DNA of 43,564 nt from Staphylococcus cohnii subsp. cohnii. Its GTDB lineage: Bacteria; Bacillota; Bacilli; Staphylococcales; Staphylococcaceae. How positions within the stretch are numbered: the stretch's first letter is position 1; every line of letters starts with the position of its first letter. Both the position numbers and the translations under genes were made by a program. The notes under the pieces were generated by a model that searched no databases, was not told the origin of the DNA, and saw nothing but the letters and a program-made list of their open reading frames with translations. Location: contig NZ_PPQC01000068.1 in assembly GCF_002902365.1 (NCBI RefSeq), forward strand, positions 1 to 43,564, given 5' to 3'. Below, in pieces: positions 29,332-39,648 of this stretch.

Positions 29332-29340
29332 TGTTATAAT
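29332..29340 (+). promoter_or_regulatory. Extended -10 promoter before rseP
   Basis: TGTTATAAT matches TGnTATAAT, about 90 bp before the rseP start. No clear -35 is seen. Confidence 0.45.
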
Positions 29341-29427
29341 TTTATAATCAAAAGCATTAAATTTCTTGTATATTATAATAATATAAAATAATGGAACAAT
29401 CTTACGGAAAATATGAGGTGTATCAAT

Positions 29428-30714
29428 TTGAGTTTTCTAGTGACAATTATTTCTTTTATAATCGTATTTGGTGTTCTTGTAACAGTTCATGAATACGGTC
29501 ATATGTTTTTTGCAAAAAGAGCTGGCATTATGTGTCCAGAATTTGCAATTGGAATGGGGCCAAAAATTTTCAGTTTCAGAAAAAATGAAACTTTATATAC
29601 CATTCGTTTATTGCCAGTTGGAGGGTATGTAAGAATGGCAGGTGACGGGTTGGAAGAACCTCCCGTTCAACCAGGTATGCATGTAAAGATAAAATTAAAT
29701 GATAAAGATGAAATCACACACATCATTTTAGATGATCAACATAAATTCCAACAAATTGAAGCAATGGAAGTTAAGCAATGTGATTTTAAAGAAGATTTAT
29801 ATATAGAAGGTGTAACTGCATATGATCAGCAAAGACATCATTATCAGATTGCTGACAAAGCTTACTTTGTTGAAAATGGTAGTTTAATTCAAATTGCTCC
29901 TAAAAACCGACAATTCACACACAAAAAACCTTATCAAAAATTCTTAACACTGTTTGCGGGTCCATTATCTAACTTCTTACTTACATTAGTATTATTTATT
30001 GGCTTGGCTTATTATCAAGGTACTCCAACAAATACAGTTGATAAAGTTGCGCAAGATAGTCCAGCAGCACACGCTGGCTTAAAAACAGGTGATACTATCG
30101 TGAAAATTGATGACCAATCTATCGATAGTAAATCTGATATAGATCAAGCGATGTCGCAGGTTAAAGACAAAAAGACGCAAATTAAAGTAGAACGGGATGG
30201 CAAAACAGAAAACTTACAAGTAAAACCTAAAAAATATGAACAAAAAGTAACTAAAACACATTCAGAAACTAAATATTTATTAGGTTATACTCCTTCTATT
30301 GAACATACTTTATTTAAACCAATTGTATCTGGTGTAGAACGTTCATTAGTAGCTGGAAAACTGATTTTTACTGCGATTTTAAGTATGATTGCGAGCATTT
30401 TTACAGGTCAATTTTCATTTGATATGTTAAATGGTCCTGTCGGTATTTACCATACGGTTGATTCTGTTGTTAAAACAGGCATCATCAATTTAATTTCTTG
30501 GACAGCATTGCTCAGTGTCAATTTAGGTTTGATGAATTTATTACCAGTTCCAGCACTTGATGGCGGACGTATCTTATTCGTTATATATGAAGCGATTTTC
30601 AGAAAGCCATTAAACAAAAAAGCAGAAACTACCATTATTGCGATTGGTGCAGTATTTGTCTTAATTGTTATGGTCTTAGTGACATGGAATGACATTCAAC
30701 GTTATTTCTTATAA
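29428..30714 (+). CDS. rseP: Site-2 zinc metalloprotease RseP (YluC/Eep)
   Basis: 428 residues from a TTG start: AGGTG lies 7 nt upstream, whereas the in-frame ATG at 29413 sits before the ribosome site. Four membrane segments, with zinc ligands HEYGH in the first (near residue 20), a PDZ domain (about 185-270: [20 protein letters not shown]) and the third zinc ligand in [12 protein letters not shown] near residue 373. It cuts transmembrane segments of regulators, lipoprotein signal peptides or pheromones. proS follows after 17 bp. Confidence 0.95.
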   Translation: MSFLVTIISFIIVFGVLVTVHEYGHMFFAKRAGIMCPEFAIGMGPKIFSFRKNETLYTIRLLPVGGYVRMAGDGLEEPPVQPGMHVKIKLNDKDEITHIILDDQHKFQQIEAMEVKQCDFKEDLYIEGVTAYDQQRHHYQIADKAYFVENGSLIQIAPKNRQFTHKKPYQKFLTLFAGPLSNFLLTLVLFIGLAYYQGTPTNTVDKVAQDSPAAHAGLKTGDTIVKIDDQSIDSKSDIDQAMSQVKDKKTQIKVERDGKTENLQVKPKKYEQKVTKTHSETKYLLGYTPSIEHTLFKPIVSGVERSLVAGKLIFTAILSMIASIFTGQFSFDMLNGPVGIYHTVDSVVKTGIINLISWTALLSVNLGLMNLLPVPALDGGRILFVIYEAIFRKPLNKKAETTIIAIGAVFVLIVMVLVTWNDIQRYFL

Positions 30715-30731
30715 AAGGAGAGAGCATGTAA

Positions 30732-32432
30732 ATGAAACAATCTAAAGTATTTATACCAACGATGAAAGAAGTACCGGCTGCAGCCGAAGCTTTAAGTCAT
30801 AGACTTTTGCTAAAAGCAGGATTAATTAAACAAAGTACGAGTGGCATATATAGCTATTTACCGTTAGCTGCAAAAGTTTTGAATAACATTGAAACAATTG
30901 TAAGACAAGAAATGGAACGTATCGAGGCTGTGGAAATTTTAATGCCAGCGTTACAAAAAGCAGAACTATGGGAAGAATCAGGTCGTTGGAATGCATATGG
31001 TCCAGAACTAATGCGTTTAAAAGATAGACATGGCCGTGAGTTTGCACTTGGGCCAACACATGAAGAGCTTATAACGTCTGTGATAAGAGATGAGCTTAAA
31101 TCATATAAACAATTACCACTTACTTTATTCCAAATACAATCTAAGTTTAGAGATGAAAAACGTCCGCGTTTTGGACTGTTACGTGGTCGTGAATTTATTA
31201 TGAAAGACGCATATTCGTTTCATGCAGATGAAGCTTCTTTAGATGAAACATACCAAGATATGTATCACGCATATGATCGCATATTTAAACGTGTCGGAAT
31301 TAATGCACGACCAGTAGTTGCAGATTCAGGTGCTATTGGTGGAAGCCATACACACGAATTTATGGCTTTAAGTGAAATTGGTGAAGACACAATTGTGTAT
31401 AGTGAAAATAGTGATTATGCTGCCAATATTGAAAAAGCTGAGGTTGTATATCATCCTAATGAAAAACATGATGATGTAGCGCCATTAACAAAAATAGAAA
31501 TACCTCAAGTACATACAGCACAAGCATTAGCAACATTTTTAGAAAAGCCATTAGATGAAATTACAAAATCTATGGTATTTAATGTCGATGGTGAATTTAT
31601 TATGGTACTTGTACGCGGTCACCATGAAATTAATGATGTGAAATTAAAAGCATTCTTTGGTACTGATCACATCGAATTAGCAACAGAAGATGAAATTAAA
31701 AATTTATTAGGTGCATCTCCTGGTTCACTTGGACCAATTTTTGATAAAAACATCAAAGTATATGCAGATAACTTTATAAAAGATTTAAATAACATTGTTG
31801 TAGGTGCTAACGAAGATGGTTACCATTTATTGAATGCAAATGTAGGGCGTGACTTTGAAATAGAAGCGTATGGTGACTTTAGATTTATTTTAGAAGGTGA
31901 AGCTTTAGCTGATGGATCAGGTGTCGCTAAATTTGCTGAAGGAATTGAAGTCGGGCAAGTATTTAAACTGGGTACAAAATATTCAGAAGCAATGAATGCA
32001 ACATTTTTAGATAATCAAGGCAAGGCTAAACCTTTATTAATGGGATGTTATGGTATAGGTGTTTCTAGAACTTTAAGTGCGATTGTTGAACAAAATAACG
32101 ATGAAAATGGTATTATATGGCCTAAATCAGTAACGCCATTTGATTTACACTTAATTACAATCAACCCTAAAAAAGAAGAACAACGCGAATTGGCCGATCA
32201 ACTATATACACAATTAAAAGAAACATACGATGTACTCTATGATGACCGTAAGGAACGTGCAGGTGTTAAATTTAATGATGCTGATTTAATTGGGTTACCA
32301 ATTAGAGTAGTGGTTGGTAAAAATGCTGCAGAAGGTATCGTAGAAGTTAAACGACGTGATACAGGTAAAAGTGAAGATGTTCAAATTGATAACTTAAATC
32401 GTTATATTAATGACTTATACCTAAGTATATAA
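30732..32432 (+). CDS. proS: Prolyl-tRNA synthetase (bacterial type)
   Basis: 566 residues. Class II synthetase with the bacterial editing insertion (INS, about 225-390) between motifs 2 and 3. Motif 2 is [17 protein letters not shown] near residue 139; motif 3 is [16 protein letters not shown] near residue 440; C-terminal anticodon-binding domain from about 470. AAAGGAGAG precedes the ATG. Clearly diverged from the S. aureus sequence I recall. No T-box precedes it; it appears to be transcribed with rseP. Confidence 0.97.
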   Translation: MKQSKVFIPTMKEVPAAAEALSHRLLLKAGLIKQSTSGIYSYLPLAAKVLNNIETIVRQEMERIEAVEILMPALQKAELWEESGRWNAYGPELMRLKDRHGREFALGPTHEELITSVIRDELKSYKQLPLTLFQIQSKFRDEKRPRFGLLRGREFIMKDAYSFHADEASLDETYQDMYHAYDRIFKRVGINARPVVADSGAIGGSHTHEFMALSEIGEDTIVYSENSDYAANIEKAEVVYHPNEKHDDVAPLTKIEIPQVHTAQALATFLEKPLDEITKSMVFNVDGEFIMVLVRGHHEINDVKLKAFFGTDHIELATEDEIKNLLGASPGSLGPIFDKNIKVYADNFIKDLNNIVVGANEDGYHLLNANVGRDFEIEAYGDFRFILEGEALADGSGVAKFAEGIEVGQVFKLGTKYSEAMNATFLDNQGKAKPLLMGCYGIGVSRTLSAIVEQNNDENGIIWPKSVTPFDLHLITINPKKEEQRELADQLYTQLKETYDVLYDDRKERAGVKFNDADLIGLPIRVVVGKNAAEGIVEVKRRDTGKSEDVQIDNLNRYINDLYLSI

Positions 32433-32468
32433 GTCAGCAATTTACTTTAAAAAAGTAATTGCTATGAC
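32433..32468 (+). other. Hairpin directly after proS
   Basis: GTCAGCAATTTACTTT pairs with AAAGTAATTGCTATGAC (small bulges), starting right after the proS stop. No T-run. It may protect the 3' end of the mRNA. Confidence 0.5.
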
Positions 32469-32605
32469 ATATGATGTTAAAAATGATATGTATGTTAAAC
32501 AATTAATAGCAAAGATAATTTATAACAATAAATATGTTTGTATACAGGTATTGTTGAATGTTTAAAATTAACCTGTAATTTGGTAAATAATCGCCTTATA
32601 TAGGG

Positions 32606-32660
32606 GAGCGGGAAAGCGAAATCGAATGAGTCATATTTGATTTCATTTCCGCTCTTATTT
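32606..32660 (+). terminator. Terminator-like hairpin before polC
   Basis: GAGCGG, AAA and GAAATC pair with GATTTC, TTT and CCGCTC (32606-32654), followed by TTATTTATT. It resembles a common staphylococcal intergenic hairpin. The remaining bases of this 386-bp gap are AT-rich with no ORF; AAGGTGG at 32804-32810 is the polC ribosome site. Confidence 0.65.
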
Positions 32661-32818
32661 ATTATTAGTAACCATATTGTAAAAGTAGTAGAGTTTAAGT
32701 ATTAGAAATTAATGCTTTTCCGTTATAAGATAGATAATGTAAAAAATACATACGCGACAGTTAAAGCAATGATTTGAAATAGTAACGTAGTGTAATTAAT
32801 AGTAAGGTGGTTATCGTC

Positions 32819-35800
32819 ATGTCAATGACAAATCAAGAAAAATTTAAGGTCTTAGCTGATCAAATTAAAATTGCAGATCATTTGGATTCAGAAATTTTAG
32901 CACAAAGTGAATTAACGCGTGTAGATGTTAAAACAACTGATCGTATTTGGGTATTTCAGATAACATTTCCATATTTTTTACCTATAGAAGATTATCTGTT
33001 ATTTATGAATGCAATTACTGAAGAATTTAAAACAATTGCCAAAGTTGATTGCAATTTTACAATTACGAATAAAGTGAATCAAGATGAATATGCCTTGAAA
33101 TACTTTAGTTATTGTATTGATCAAATGCAATTATCACCAAAAGTAAAAGGTCAGTTGAAGCAAAAGCGCTTAATTATGTCAGGTGATGTTCTCAAAGTCA
33201 TGTGTCAGAATGATATAGAACGTGATCATTTTGATAAAGCTTGCAATGGGAGTTTGATTAAAGCATTTCAACAATGTGGATTTGCAATCAGTAGTATCAT
33301 TTTTGAAACTGATCACACTTCAAATGGGGACGATTTAGCCTCATTAGAGGCACATATTCAACAAGAAGATGAAAAAAGTGCTCGTGAAGCTACTGAAAAA
33401 TTAGAAAAGATGCGCGCTGAAAAAGCCAAGCAACAAGATAATAACGAAAGTGCTGTAGCAAAATGTCAAATCGGTAAACCGATTCAAATAGAAAATGTAA
33501 AACCTATAGAATCGATTATCGAAGAAGAATTTAAAGTTGCGGTAGAAGGTGTTATCTTTGATATTAATTTAAAAGAATTGAAAAGTGGACGCCATATTGT
33601 TGAATTAAAAGTTACAGATTATACTGATTCATTAGTGCTGAAAATGTTCACTAGAAAAAATAAAGATGATTTAGCTCATTTTAAAGCGCTCAGTGTTGGT
33701 AAATGGGTGCGAGCACAAGGTCGAATAGAAGAAGACACATTCGTACGTGACTTAGTAATGATGATGTCTGATATTGAAGAAATAAAAAAAGCAGTTAAAC
33801 AAGACAAAGCAGATGAGAAACGCGTAGAATTTCACTTGCATTCATCCATGAGTCAGATGGATGGCATTCCAAATATAAGTGCATATGTAGATCAAGCAGC
33901 CAAATGGGGCCATAAAGCGATTGCAATTACTGATCATAATGTGGTTCAAGCATTTCCAGATGCGCATGCTGCAGCTGAAAAAAATAATATTAAAATGATA
34001 TATGGTATGGAAGGCATGTTGGTTGATGATGGTGTGCCCATAGCTTATAAGCCACAAGATATTGATTTAAAAACTGCAACATATGTTGTTTTTGACGTTG
34101 AAACAACAGGTTTATCTAATCAATATGATAAAATTATCGAACTCGCAGCTGTAAAAGTAAGAGAAGGAGAAATCATTGATAAGTTTGAACGTTTTAGTAA
34201 TCCACATGAACGTTTATCTGAAACAATCAAGAATTTAACGCATATCACAGATGATATGCTCGTCAATGCGCCTGAAATTGAAACAGTATTAACAGAGTTT
34301 AAAGCGTGGGTCGGTGATGCGATATTTGTAGCACACAATGCATCATTTGACATGGGATTCATTGACACCGGTTATGAAAAAATTGGGCTAGGTGCATCAA
34401 CGAATGGTGTGATAGATACACTTGAACTTTCCAGAACTATCAACACAGAATATGGTAAGCATGGTCTGAATTTCTTAGCTAAAAAATATGGTGTAGATTT
34501 AACACAGCATCACAGAGCGATTTATGATACTGAAGCAACAGCTTATATTTTTATAAAAATGTTAAAACAATTAGAAGAAGCGGAAGTTTATAATCATCAA
34601 GATATTAATAAATCGTTATCTAATGAAGATGCGTATAAACGTGCACGTCCAAATCACGTAACACTTATAGTGCAAAATCAACAAGGCTTGAAAAATTTAT
34701 TTAAAATAGTAAGTGCATCTTTAGTTAAATATTATTATAGAACACCTAGAATTCCACGATCATTATTAGATGAATATCGAGAAGGTATTCTTGTTGGTTC
34801 TGCATGTGATGAAGGTGAAGTATTTACTGCAGTAATGCAAAAAGATCAATCGCAAGTGGAAAGAATAGCAAAATACTATGATTTCATTGAAGTACAGCCA
34901 CCTGCATTATATCAAGATTTAATAGATAGAGAACTTGTGAGAGATAATGAGACATTGCATGAAATTTATCAACGTCTTATTCAAGCTGGAGATGTAAATG
35001 ATATTCCTGTTATTGCGACAGGAAACGCGCATTATCTAAACGAACATGATGGTATTGCACGTAAAATTTTAATTGCATCACAGCCAGGTAACCCGTTAAA
35101 TCGTAGTACTTTACCTGAGGCACATTTTAGAACAACAGATGAAATGTTAGACGAATTACATTTCTTAGGTGAAGCAAAAGCACATGAACTAGTTGTTAAA
35201 AACACGAATGAATTAGCAGACCGTATCGAACGTGTAGTTCCGATAAAAGATGAATTGTATACGCCGCGTATGGAAGGTGCTAATGATGAAATACGAGATA
35301 TGAGCTATGCCAATGCTAGAGCATTGTATGGCGAAGATTTACCACAAATTGTAATCGACCGATTAGAGAAAGAACTTGAAAGTATTATTGGGAATGGATT
35401 CTCCGTTATATATTTAATTTCGCAAAGACTTGTTAAAAAATCACTGGATGACGGTTACCTAGTAGGTTCACGTGGCTCTGTAGGTTCGAGTTTTGTAGCG
35501 ACAATGACTGAAATTACAGAAGTTAATCCATTACCACCGCATTATATTTGTCCACAATGTAAAGAAAGTGAGTTCTTTAATGATGGATCTATTGGCTCTG
35601 GTTTTGATTTGCCAGATAAAAAATGTGGCACATGTGGTTGTGAATTGATTAAAGAAGGGCAAGATATTCCTTTTGAAACTTTCTTAGGCTTCAAAGGTGA
35701 TAAAGTACCCGATATTGATTTGAACTTTAGTGGTGAGTATCAACCTCAAGCTCATAATTACACAAAAGAATTGTTTGGTGAAGACAAAGTCTTTCGTGCC

Positions 35801-37135
35801 GGTACAATTGGTACGGTGGCAGAAAAAACAGCTTTCGGTTTTGTAAAAGGATTTTTAAACGACCAAGGCATCCACAAAAGAGGTGCTGAAGTTGATAGAC
35901 TCGTAAAAGGTTGCACGGGCGTAAAACGTACAACAGGACAACATCCAGGTGGTATCATCGTTGTCCCAGATTATATGGATATCTACGATTTTACACCGGT
36001 TCAATTTCCGGCAGATGATCAATCATCAGCTTGGATGACAACACATTTCGATTTCCACTCAATACATGATAACGTATTGAAACTGGATATATTAGGACAC
36101 GATGACCCGACGATGATCCGTATGTTACAGGATTTATCAGGTATTGATCCTAAAACGATACCTGTTGATGATAAGGAGACCATGGGTATTTTTAGTTCAC
36201 CAGAACCATTAGGTGTAACATCCGAGCAAATTTTATGTAAAACTGGAACATTTGGTGTGCCTGAATTTGGTACAGGATTTGTTCGTCAAATGTTAGAAGA
36301 TACCAAGCCAACTACATTTTCAGAATTAGTTAGAATATCTGGATTATCACATGGTACAGATGTTTGGCTAGGTAACGCACAAGATTTAATACGTTCAGGA
36401 ACTTGTGATTTATCAAGTGTCATTTGTTGTCGTGATGATATTATGGTTTATTTAATGTATAACGGATTAGAACCATCACTAGCCTTTAAGACAATGGAAT
36501 TTGTGCGTAAAGGTAAAGGACTTACGGATGATATGGTTGAAGCAATGGTAGACAATGAAGTGCCCGATTGGTATTTGGACTCATGTAGAAAAATTAAATA
36601 TATGTTCCCTAAAGCGCATGCTGCAGCATATGTGTTGATGGCGGTACGTATTGCATATTTCAAAGTCCATTATCCACTTTACTACTATGCAAGTTACTTT
36701 ACAGTGCGTGCATCTGATTTTGATTTAATCTCAATGATTAAAGATAAAGAAGGTATTCGAAATACAGTAAACGATATGTATTCACGCTACATGGATTTAG
36801 CAAAAAAAGAAAAAGATACATTAACTGTATTAGAAATCATGAATGAAATGGCGCAACGTGGTTATCGTATGCAACCGATTAGTTTAGAGAAGAGTAAAGC
36901 ATTTGATTTTATCATTGAAGATGATAGTTTGATTCCGCCATTTATTGCTGTTCCTGGATTAGGAGAAAACGTTGCACAACGTATAGTTGAGGCACGTGAA
37001 GAAGGGCCGTTTTTATCTAAAGAAGATTTAAATAAAAAAGCAGGTTTGTCACAAAAAGTCATTGAATATTTAGACGAACTTGGTTCATTACCTAACTTGC
37101 CAGATAAAGCACAATTATCAATATTTGATATGTAA
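32819..37135 (+). CDS. polC: DNA polymerase III alpha subunit, PolC type
   Basis: 1438 residues. The replicative polymerase of Firmicutes. Start: ATG 8 nt after AAGGTGG. Order: N-terminal domain (1-220), OB fold near 240-325 (VEGVIFDINLKELKSGRH), PHP domain beginning RVEFHLHSSMSQMDG near residue 335, interrupted by the DEDD proofreading exonuclease (FDVETTGL near residue 425), a zinc-binding module (CPQC ... CGTCGC near residue 910), the catalytic palm with PDIDLNFSGEYQ near residue 965, then fingers and C-terminus ending QLSIFDM, a beta-clamp-like tail. Length and motifs are normal. Confidence 0.97.
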   Translation: MSMTNQEKFKVLADQIKIADHLDSEILAQSELTRVDVKTTDRIWVFQITFPYFLPIEDYLLFMNAITEEFKTIAKVDCNFTITNKVNQDEYALKYFSYCIDQMQLSPKVKGQLKQKRLIMSGDVLKVMCQNDIERDHFDKACNGSLIKAFQQCGFAISSIIFETDHTSNGDDLASLEAHIQQEDEKSAREATEKLEKMRAEKAKQQDNNESAVAKCQIGKPIQIENVKPIESIIEEEFKVAVEGVIFDINLKELKSGRHIVELKVTDYTDSLVLKMFTRKNKDDLAHFKALSVGKWVRAQGRIEEDTFVRDLVMMMSDIEEIKKAVKQDKADEKRVEFHLHSSMSQMDGIPNISAYVDQAAKWGHKAIAITDHNVVQAFPDAHAAAEKNNIKMIYGMEGMLVDDGVPIAYKPQDIDLKTATYVVFDVETTGLSNQYDKIIELAAVKVREGEIIDKFERFSNPHERLSETIKNLTHITDDMLVNAPEIETVLTEFKAWVGDAIFVAHNASFDMGFIDTGYEKIGLGASTNGVIDTLELSRTINTEYGKHGLNFLAKKYGVDLTQHHRAIYDTEATAYIFIKMLKQLEEAEVYNHQDINKSLSNEDAYKRARPNHVTLIVQNQQGLKNLFKIVSASLVKYYYRTPRIPRSLLDEYREGILVGSACDEGEVFTAVMQKDQSQVERIAKYYDFIEVQPPALYQDLIDRELVRDNETLHEIYQRLIQAGDVNDIPVIATGNAHYLNEHDGIARKILIASQPGNPLNRSTLPEAHFRTTDEMLDELHFLGEAKAHELVVKNTNELADRIERVVPIKDELYTPRMEGANDEIRDMSYANARALYGEDLPQIVIDRLEKELESIIGNGFSVIYLISQRLVKKSLDDGYLVGSRGSVGSSFVATMTEITEVNPLPPHYICPQCKESEFFNDGSIGSGFDLPDKKCGTCGCELIKEGQDIPFETFLGFKGDKVPDIDLNFSGEYQPQAHNYTKELFGEDKVFRAGTIGTVAEKTAFGFVKGFLNDQGIHKRGAEVDRLVKGCTGVKRTTGQHPGGIIVVPDYMDIYDFTPVQFPADDQSSAWMTTHFDFHSIHDNVLKLDILGHDDPTMIRMLQDLSGIDPKTIPVDDKETMGIFSSPEPLGVTSEQILCKTGTFGVPEFGTGFVRQMLEDTKPTTFSELVRISGLSHGTDVWLGNAQDLIRSGTCDLSSVICCRDDIMVYLMYNGLEPSLAFKTMEFVRKGKGLTDDMVEAMVDNEVPDWYLDSCRKIKYMFPKAHAAAYVLMAVRIAYFKVHYPLYYYASYFTVRASDFDLISMIKDKEGIRNTVNDMYSRYMDLAKKEKDTLTVLEIMNEMAQRGYRMQPISLEKSKAFDFIIEDDSLIPPFIAVPGLGENVAQRIVEAREEGPFLSKEDLNKKAGLSQKVIEYLDELGSLPNLPDKAQLSIFDM

Positions 37136-37230
37136 TCTGTCAATATATTGATTAAAATTGAATGTCAAAATGCCAAATGTATAAAAATTTGATATTAGTT
37201 AATGTCATACTATATGAAAGATATAGTTGT

Positions 37231-37259
37231 TTGTATAGGAAATAAACATATGGTATAAT
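37231..37259 (+). promoter_or_regulatory. Promoter of the rimP-nusA-infB operon
   Basis: TTGTAT (37231-37236), 17-bp spacer, extended -10 TGGTATAAT (37251-37259). The start site would fall near 37266, leaving a leader of about 75 nt. Confidence 0.65.
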
Positions 37260-37290
37260 AATATTGCTTAAAAAATTAGACTCAGGCAGG

Positions 37291-37318
37291 AAGAGTGGGC
37301 GTTATACCCGCTCTTTTC
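37291..37318 (+). terminator. Leader terminator/attenuator of the nusA operon
   Basis: AAGAGTGGG pairs with CCCGCTCTT (one G-T pair) around a 7-nt loop, followed by a broken T-tract (TTCTATTT). It lies between promoter and rimP. In B. subtilis NusA autoregulates its operon through a leader terminator that needs NusA; the weak T-tract here fits that type. Confidence 0.65.
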
Positions 37319-37342
37319 TATTTGCCAAAAAAGGAGGTCAGT

Positions 37343-37810
37343 ATGAGTAAAGTAACTGAGCAAGTTGAATCAATTATTCAACCCGTCCTTGACGACTTAA
37401 ATTTCGAATTAGTTGAAGTCGAATACACAAAAGAAGGAAAAGATTACTTCTTAAGAGTATCCATTGATAAAGAAGGTGGCGTCGATTTAAACGATTGTGC
37501 CCTAGCTTCTGAAAAGATTAGTGAGGTTATGGATGAAGAAGATCCTATTCAAGAAATGTATTATTTAGATGTAGCTTCTCCAGGTGCTGAAAGACCTATA
37601 AAAAAAGAAAAAGATTTCCAAAATGCTGTTTCAAAACCGATATACGTTTCTTTATATGCGCCTATTGAAGGTGGAAAAGAATGGTTAGGTATCTTAAAAG
37701 AAGTAACTAGTGAAACGATTATTATGGAAGTAAAAGAAAAATCAAAGAAGAAACAAGTTGAAATTCCAAGAAATAAAATCGCTAAAGCACGTCATGCTGT
37801 AATGCTTTAA
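37343..37810 (+). CDS. rimP: Ribosome maturation factor RimP
   Basis: 155 residues from the ATG at 37343 (AAGGAGG, 6 nt upstream); an earlier in-frame codon would start inside the leader hairpin and is rejected. Family blocks: LNFELVEVEYTKEGKDYFLRV near residue 22, YYLDVASPGAERP near residue 74. It assists 30S maturation. First gene of the operon; nusA follows after 23 bp. Confidence 0.95.
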   Translation: MSKVTEQVESIIQPVLDDLNFELVEVEYTKEGKDYFLRVSIDKEGGVDLNDCALASEKISEVMDEEDPIQEMYYLDVASPGAERPIKKEKDFQNAVSKPIYVSLYAPIEGGKEWLGILKEVTSETIIMEVKEKSKKKQVEIPRNKIAKARHAVML

Positions 37811-37833
37811 TGTGATGAGGAGGATGATAAATC

Positions 37834-39030
37834 GTGTCAAGTAATGAATTACTATTAGCAACTGAATATTTAGAAAAAGAAAAAAAGATTCCAAGAGAAG
37901 TTTTAATTGATGCAATTGAAGCAGCGTTGATTACTGCATATAAAAAGAACTATGACAGTGCAAGAAGTGTACGCGTTGAGTTAAACATGGATGAAGGTAC
38001 ATTTCATGTAATTGCGCGTAAACAAGTCGTGGAAGAAGTAATGGATAATAGAGAAGAGATCGACTTAAGTACAGCACTAGTTAAAAATCCAGCATATGAA
38101 GTTGGTGATATCTACGAAGAAGACGTAACGCCAAGTGATTTTGGACGTGTAGGTGCACAAGCTGCGAAACAAGCTGTAATGCAACGTTTACGCGATGCTG
38201 AGCGTGAAATATTATATGATGAATTTATTGATAAAGAAGATGATATTGTTAATGGTCTTATTGATAGAGTCGATCATCGTTATGTTTATGTTAATTTAGG
38301 ACGCACAGAAGCTGTATTATCTGAAGCTGAAAGAAGCCCTAATGATAGCTACATTCCTAATGAGAGAATTAGAGTGTATGTCAATAAAGTAGAGCAAACT
38401 ACAAAAGGGCCTCAAATTTACGTTTCACGTAGTCATCCTGGATTATTAAAACGCTTATTTGAACAAGAAGTACCAGAAATTTTTGACGGTACAGTAATTG
38501 TAAAATCAGTTGCTCGCGAAGCTGGAGATCGTTCTAAAATCAGCGTTCATTCAGATAATCCAGATATCGATGCTGTAGGTGCATGTGTAGGCGCTAAAGG
38601 TTCCCGTGTTGAAGCGGTTGTAGAAGAATTAGGCGGCGAAAAAATTGACATCGTTCAATGGAATGAAGATCCGAAGGTATTTGTTAAAAATGCTTTAAGC
38701 CCTTCTCAAGTACTACAAGTCATTGTTGATGAAGAAAACCAATCAACGGTTGTTGTTGTGCCTGACTATCAATTATCTTTAGCAATCGGTAAGCGTGGAC
38801 AAAACGCACGTTTAGCTGCCAAATTAACTGGTTGGAAAATTGATATAAAATCAGAAAGTGATGCTAGAGCTGAAGGCGTTTATCCTACAGATGAGGCGAT
38901 TGAAACTGAGGATGTTGAAAATATTGAGCAAAACACAGACATTGATTTAGAAGAAGTTAATACAGAAATTAATGACTTCAAAAAAGATGAAGAAACAGAT
39001 AGCTTAGATGAAGAAGACGCTGAAAAATAA
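37834..39030 (+). CDS. nusA: Transcription termination/antitermination factor NusA
   Basis: 398 residues from a GTG start behind GAGGAGGAT. N-terminal RNA-polymerase-binding domain (1-125), S1 domain ([19 protein letters not shown], from about 135), then two KH domains with [21 protein letters not shown] near residue 248 and [20 protein letters not shown] near residue 316. The last about 55 residues form an acidic tail. It pauses and terminates RNA polymerase and probably acts on its own leader terminator. Confidence 0.96.
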   Translation: MSSNELLLATEYLEKEKKIPREVLIDAIEAALITAYKKNYDSARSVRVELNMDEGTFHVIARKQVVEEVMDNREEIDLSTALVKNPAYEVGDIYEEDVTPSDFGRVGAQAAKQAVMQRLRDAEREILYDEFIDKEDDIVNGLIDRVDHRYVYVNLGRTEAVLSEAERSPNDSYIPNERIRVYVNKVEQTTKGPQIYVSRSHPGLLKRLFEQEVPEIFDGTVIVKSVAREAGDRSKISVHSDNPDIDAVGACVGAKGSRVEAVVEELGGEKIDIVQWNEDPKVFVKNALSPSQVLQVIVDEENQSTVVVVPDYQLSLAIGKRGQNARLAAKLTGWKIDIKSESDARAEGVYPTDEAIETEDVENIEQNTDIDLEEVNTEINDFKKDEETDSLDEEDAEK

Positions 39031-39045
39031 TTTGGAGTGAGCTTT

Positions 39046-39330
39046 ATGAAAAAGAAAAAAATTCCAATGCGTAAATGTATACTTTCAAACGACATGCATC
39101 CTAAAAAAGATATGATTCGAGTTGTTATTAATAAAGAAGGCGAAATTTTTGCTGATGCAACTGGAAAGCAGCAAGGTCGTGGTGCATATGTATCAAAAGA
39201 TGTTAAATTAGTAGAAGATGCACAAAAAAAAGGTGTATTAGAAAAATACTTTAAAGTTGATGCAGAAACTCTAAATCCTGTATATAAGGAAATTATACGT
39301 CTTATTTATCGTGAAGAGATACCTAAATGA
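39046..39330 (+). CDS. ylxR: YlxR family protein (RnpM)
   Basis: 94 residues from the ATG at 39046 (GGAG 8 nt upstream). Small basic protein with the family pattern RKCILSNDMHPKKDMIRVV and GRGAYVSKDVKLVEDA. In B. subtilis the homologue binds RNase P RNA and modulates it. It always sits between nusA and ylxQ/infB. Its stop overlaps the ylxQ start (ATGA). Confidence 0.9.
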   Translation: MKKKKIPMRKCILSNDMHPKKDMIRVVINKEGEIFADATGKQQGRGAYVSKDVKLVEDAQKKGVLEKYFKVDAETLNPVYKEIIRLIYREEIPK

Positions 39331-39644
39331 CTATAGAGAAAATTGTGAATTTTTTAGGGTTAGCAATGCGTGCTGGAAAAGTTAAAACAGGTGAATCAGT
39401 CATTTTAAATGACATTAAAAAAAATAGATTGAAGCTCGTAATTATTGCAACTGATGCTTCTGAAAATACAATGACAATGTTTCAGAACAAGTGTGAAAGT
39501 TACCATATATCATTTCGCATATTTGGAACGAGAGCTGAATTAGGACAAGCTTTAGGTAAAGCAGAACGAGTTAACATTGGAATCACTGATCAAGGCTTTG
39601 CTAAAAAGTTAGTGTCAATGATAGATGAATATCGTAAGGAGTGA
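39327..39644 (+). CDS. ylxQ: L7Ae/L30e-family ribosomal protein YlxQ
   Basis: 105 residues. An RNA-binding protein of the L7Ae/L30e/S12e fold: [36 protein letters not shown], and [17 protein letters not shown]. Likely binds kink-turn RNA; the exact role is unknown. It starts inside the ylxR stop codon (ATGA), so translation is coupled; infB begins 4 bp after its stop. Confidence 0.9.
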   Translation: MTIEKIVNFLGLAMRAGKVKTGESVILNDIKKNRLKLVIIATDASENTMTMFQNKCESYHISFRIFGTRAELGQALGKAERVNIGITDQGFAKKLVSMIDEYRKE

Positions 39645-39648
39645 CTAT

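Noticed and set aside
30600..30731. T-box leader for proS
   Set aside because: rseP ends 17 bp before proS, leaving no room for a leader, and no T-box sequence was found.
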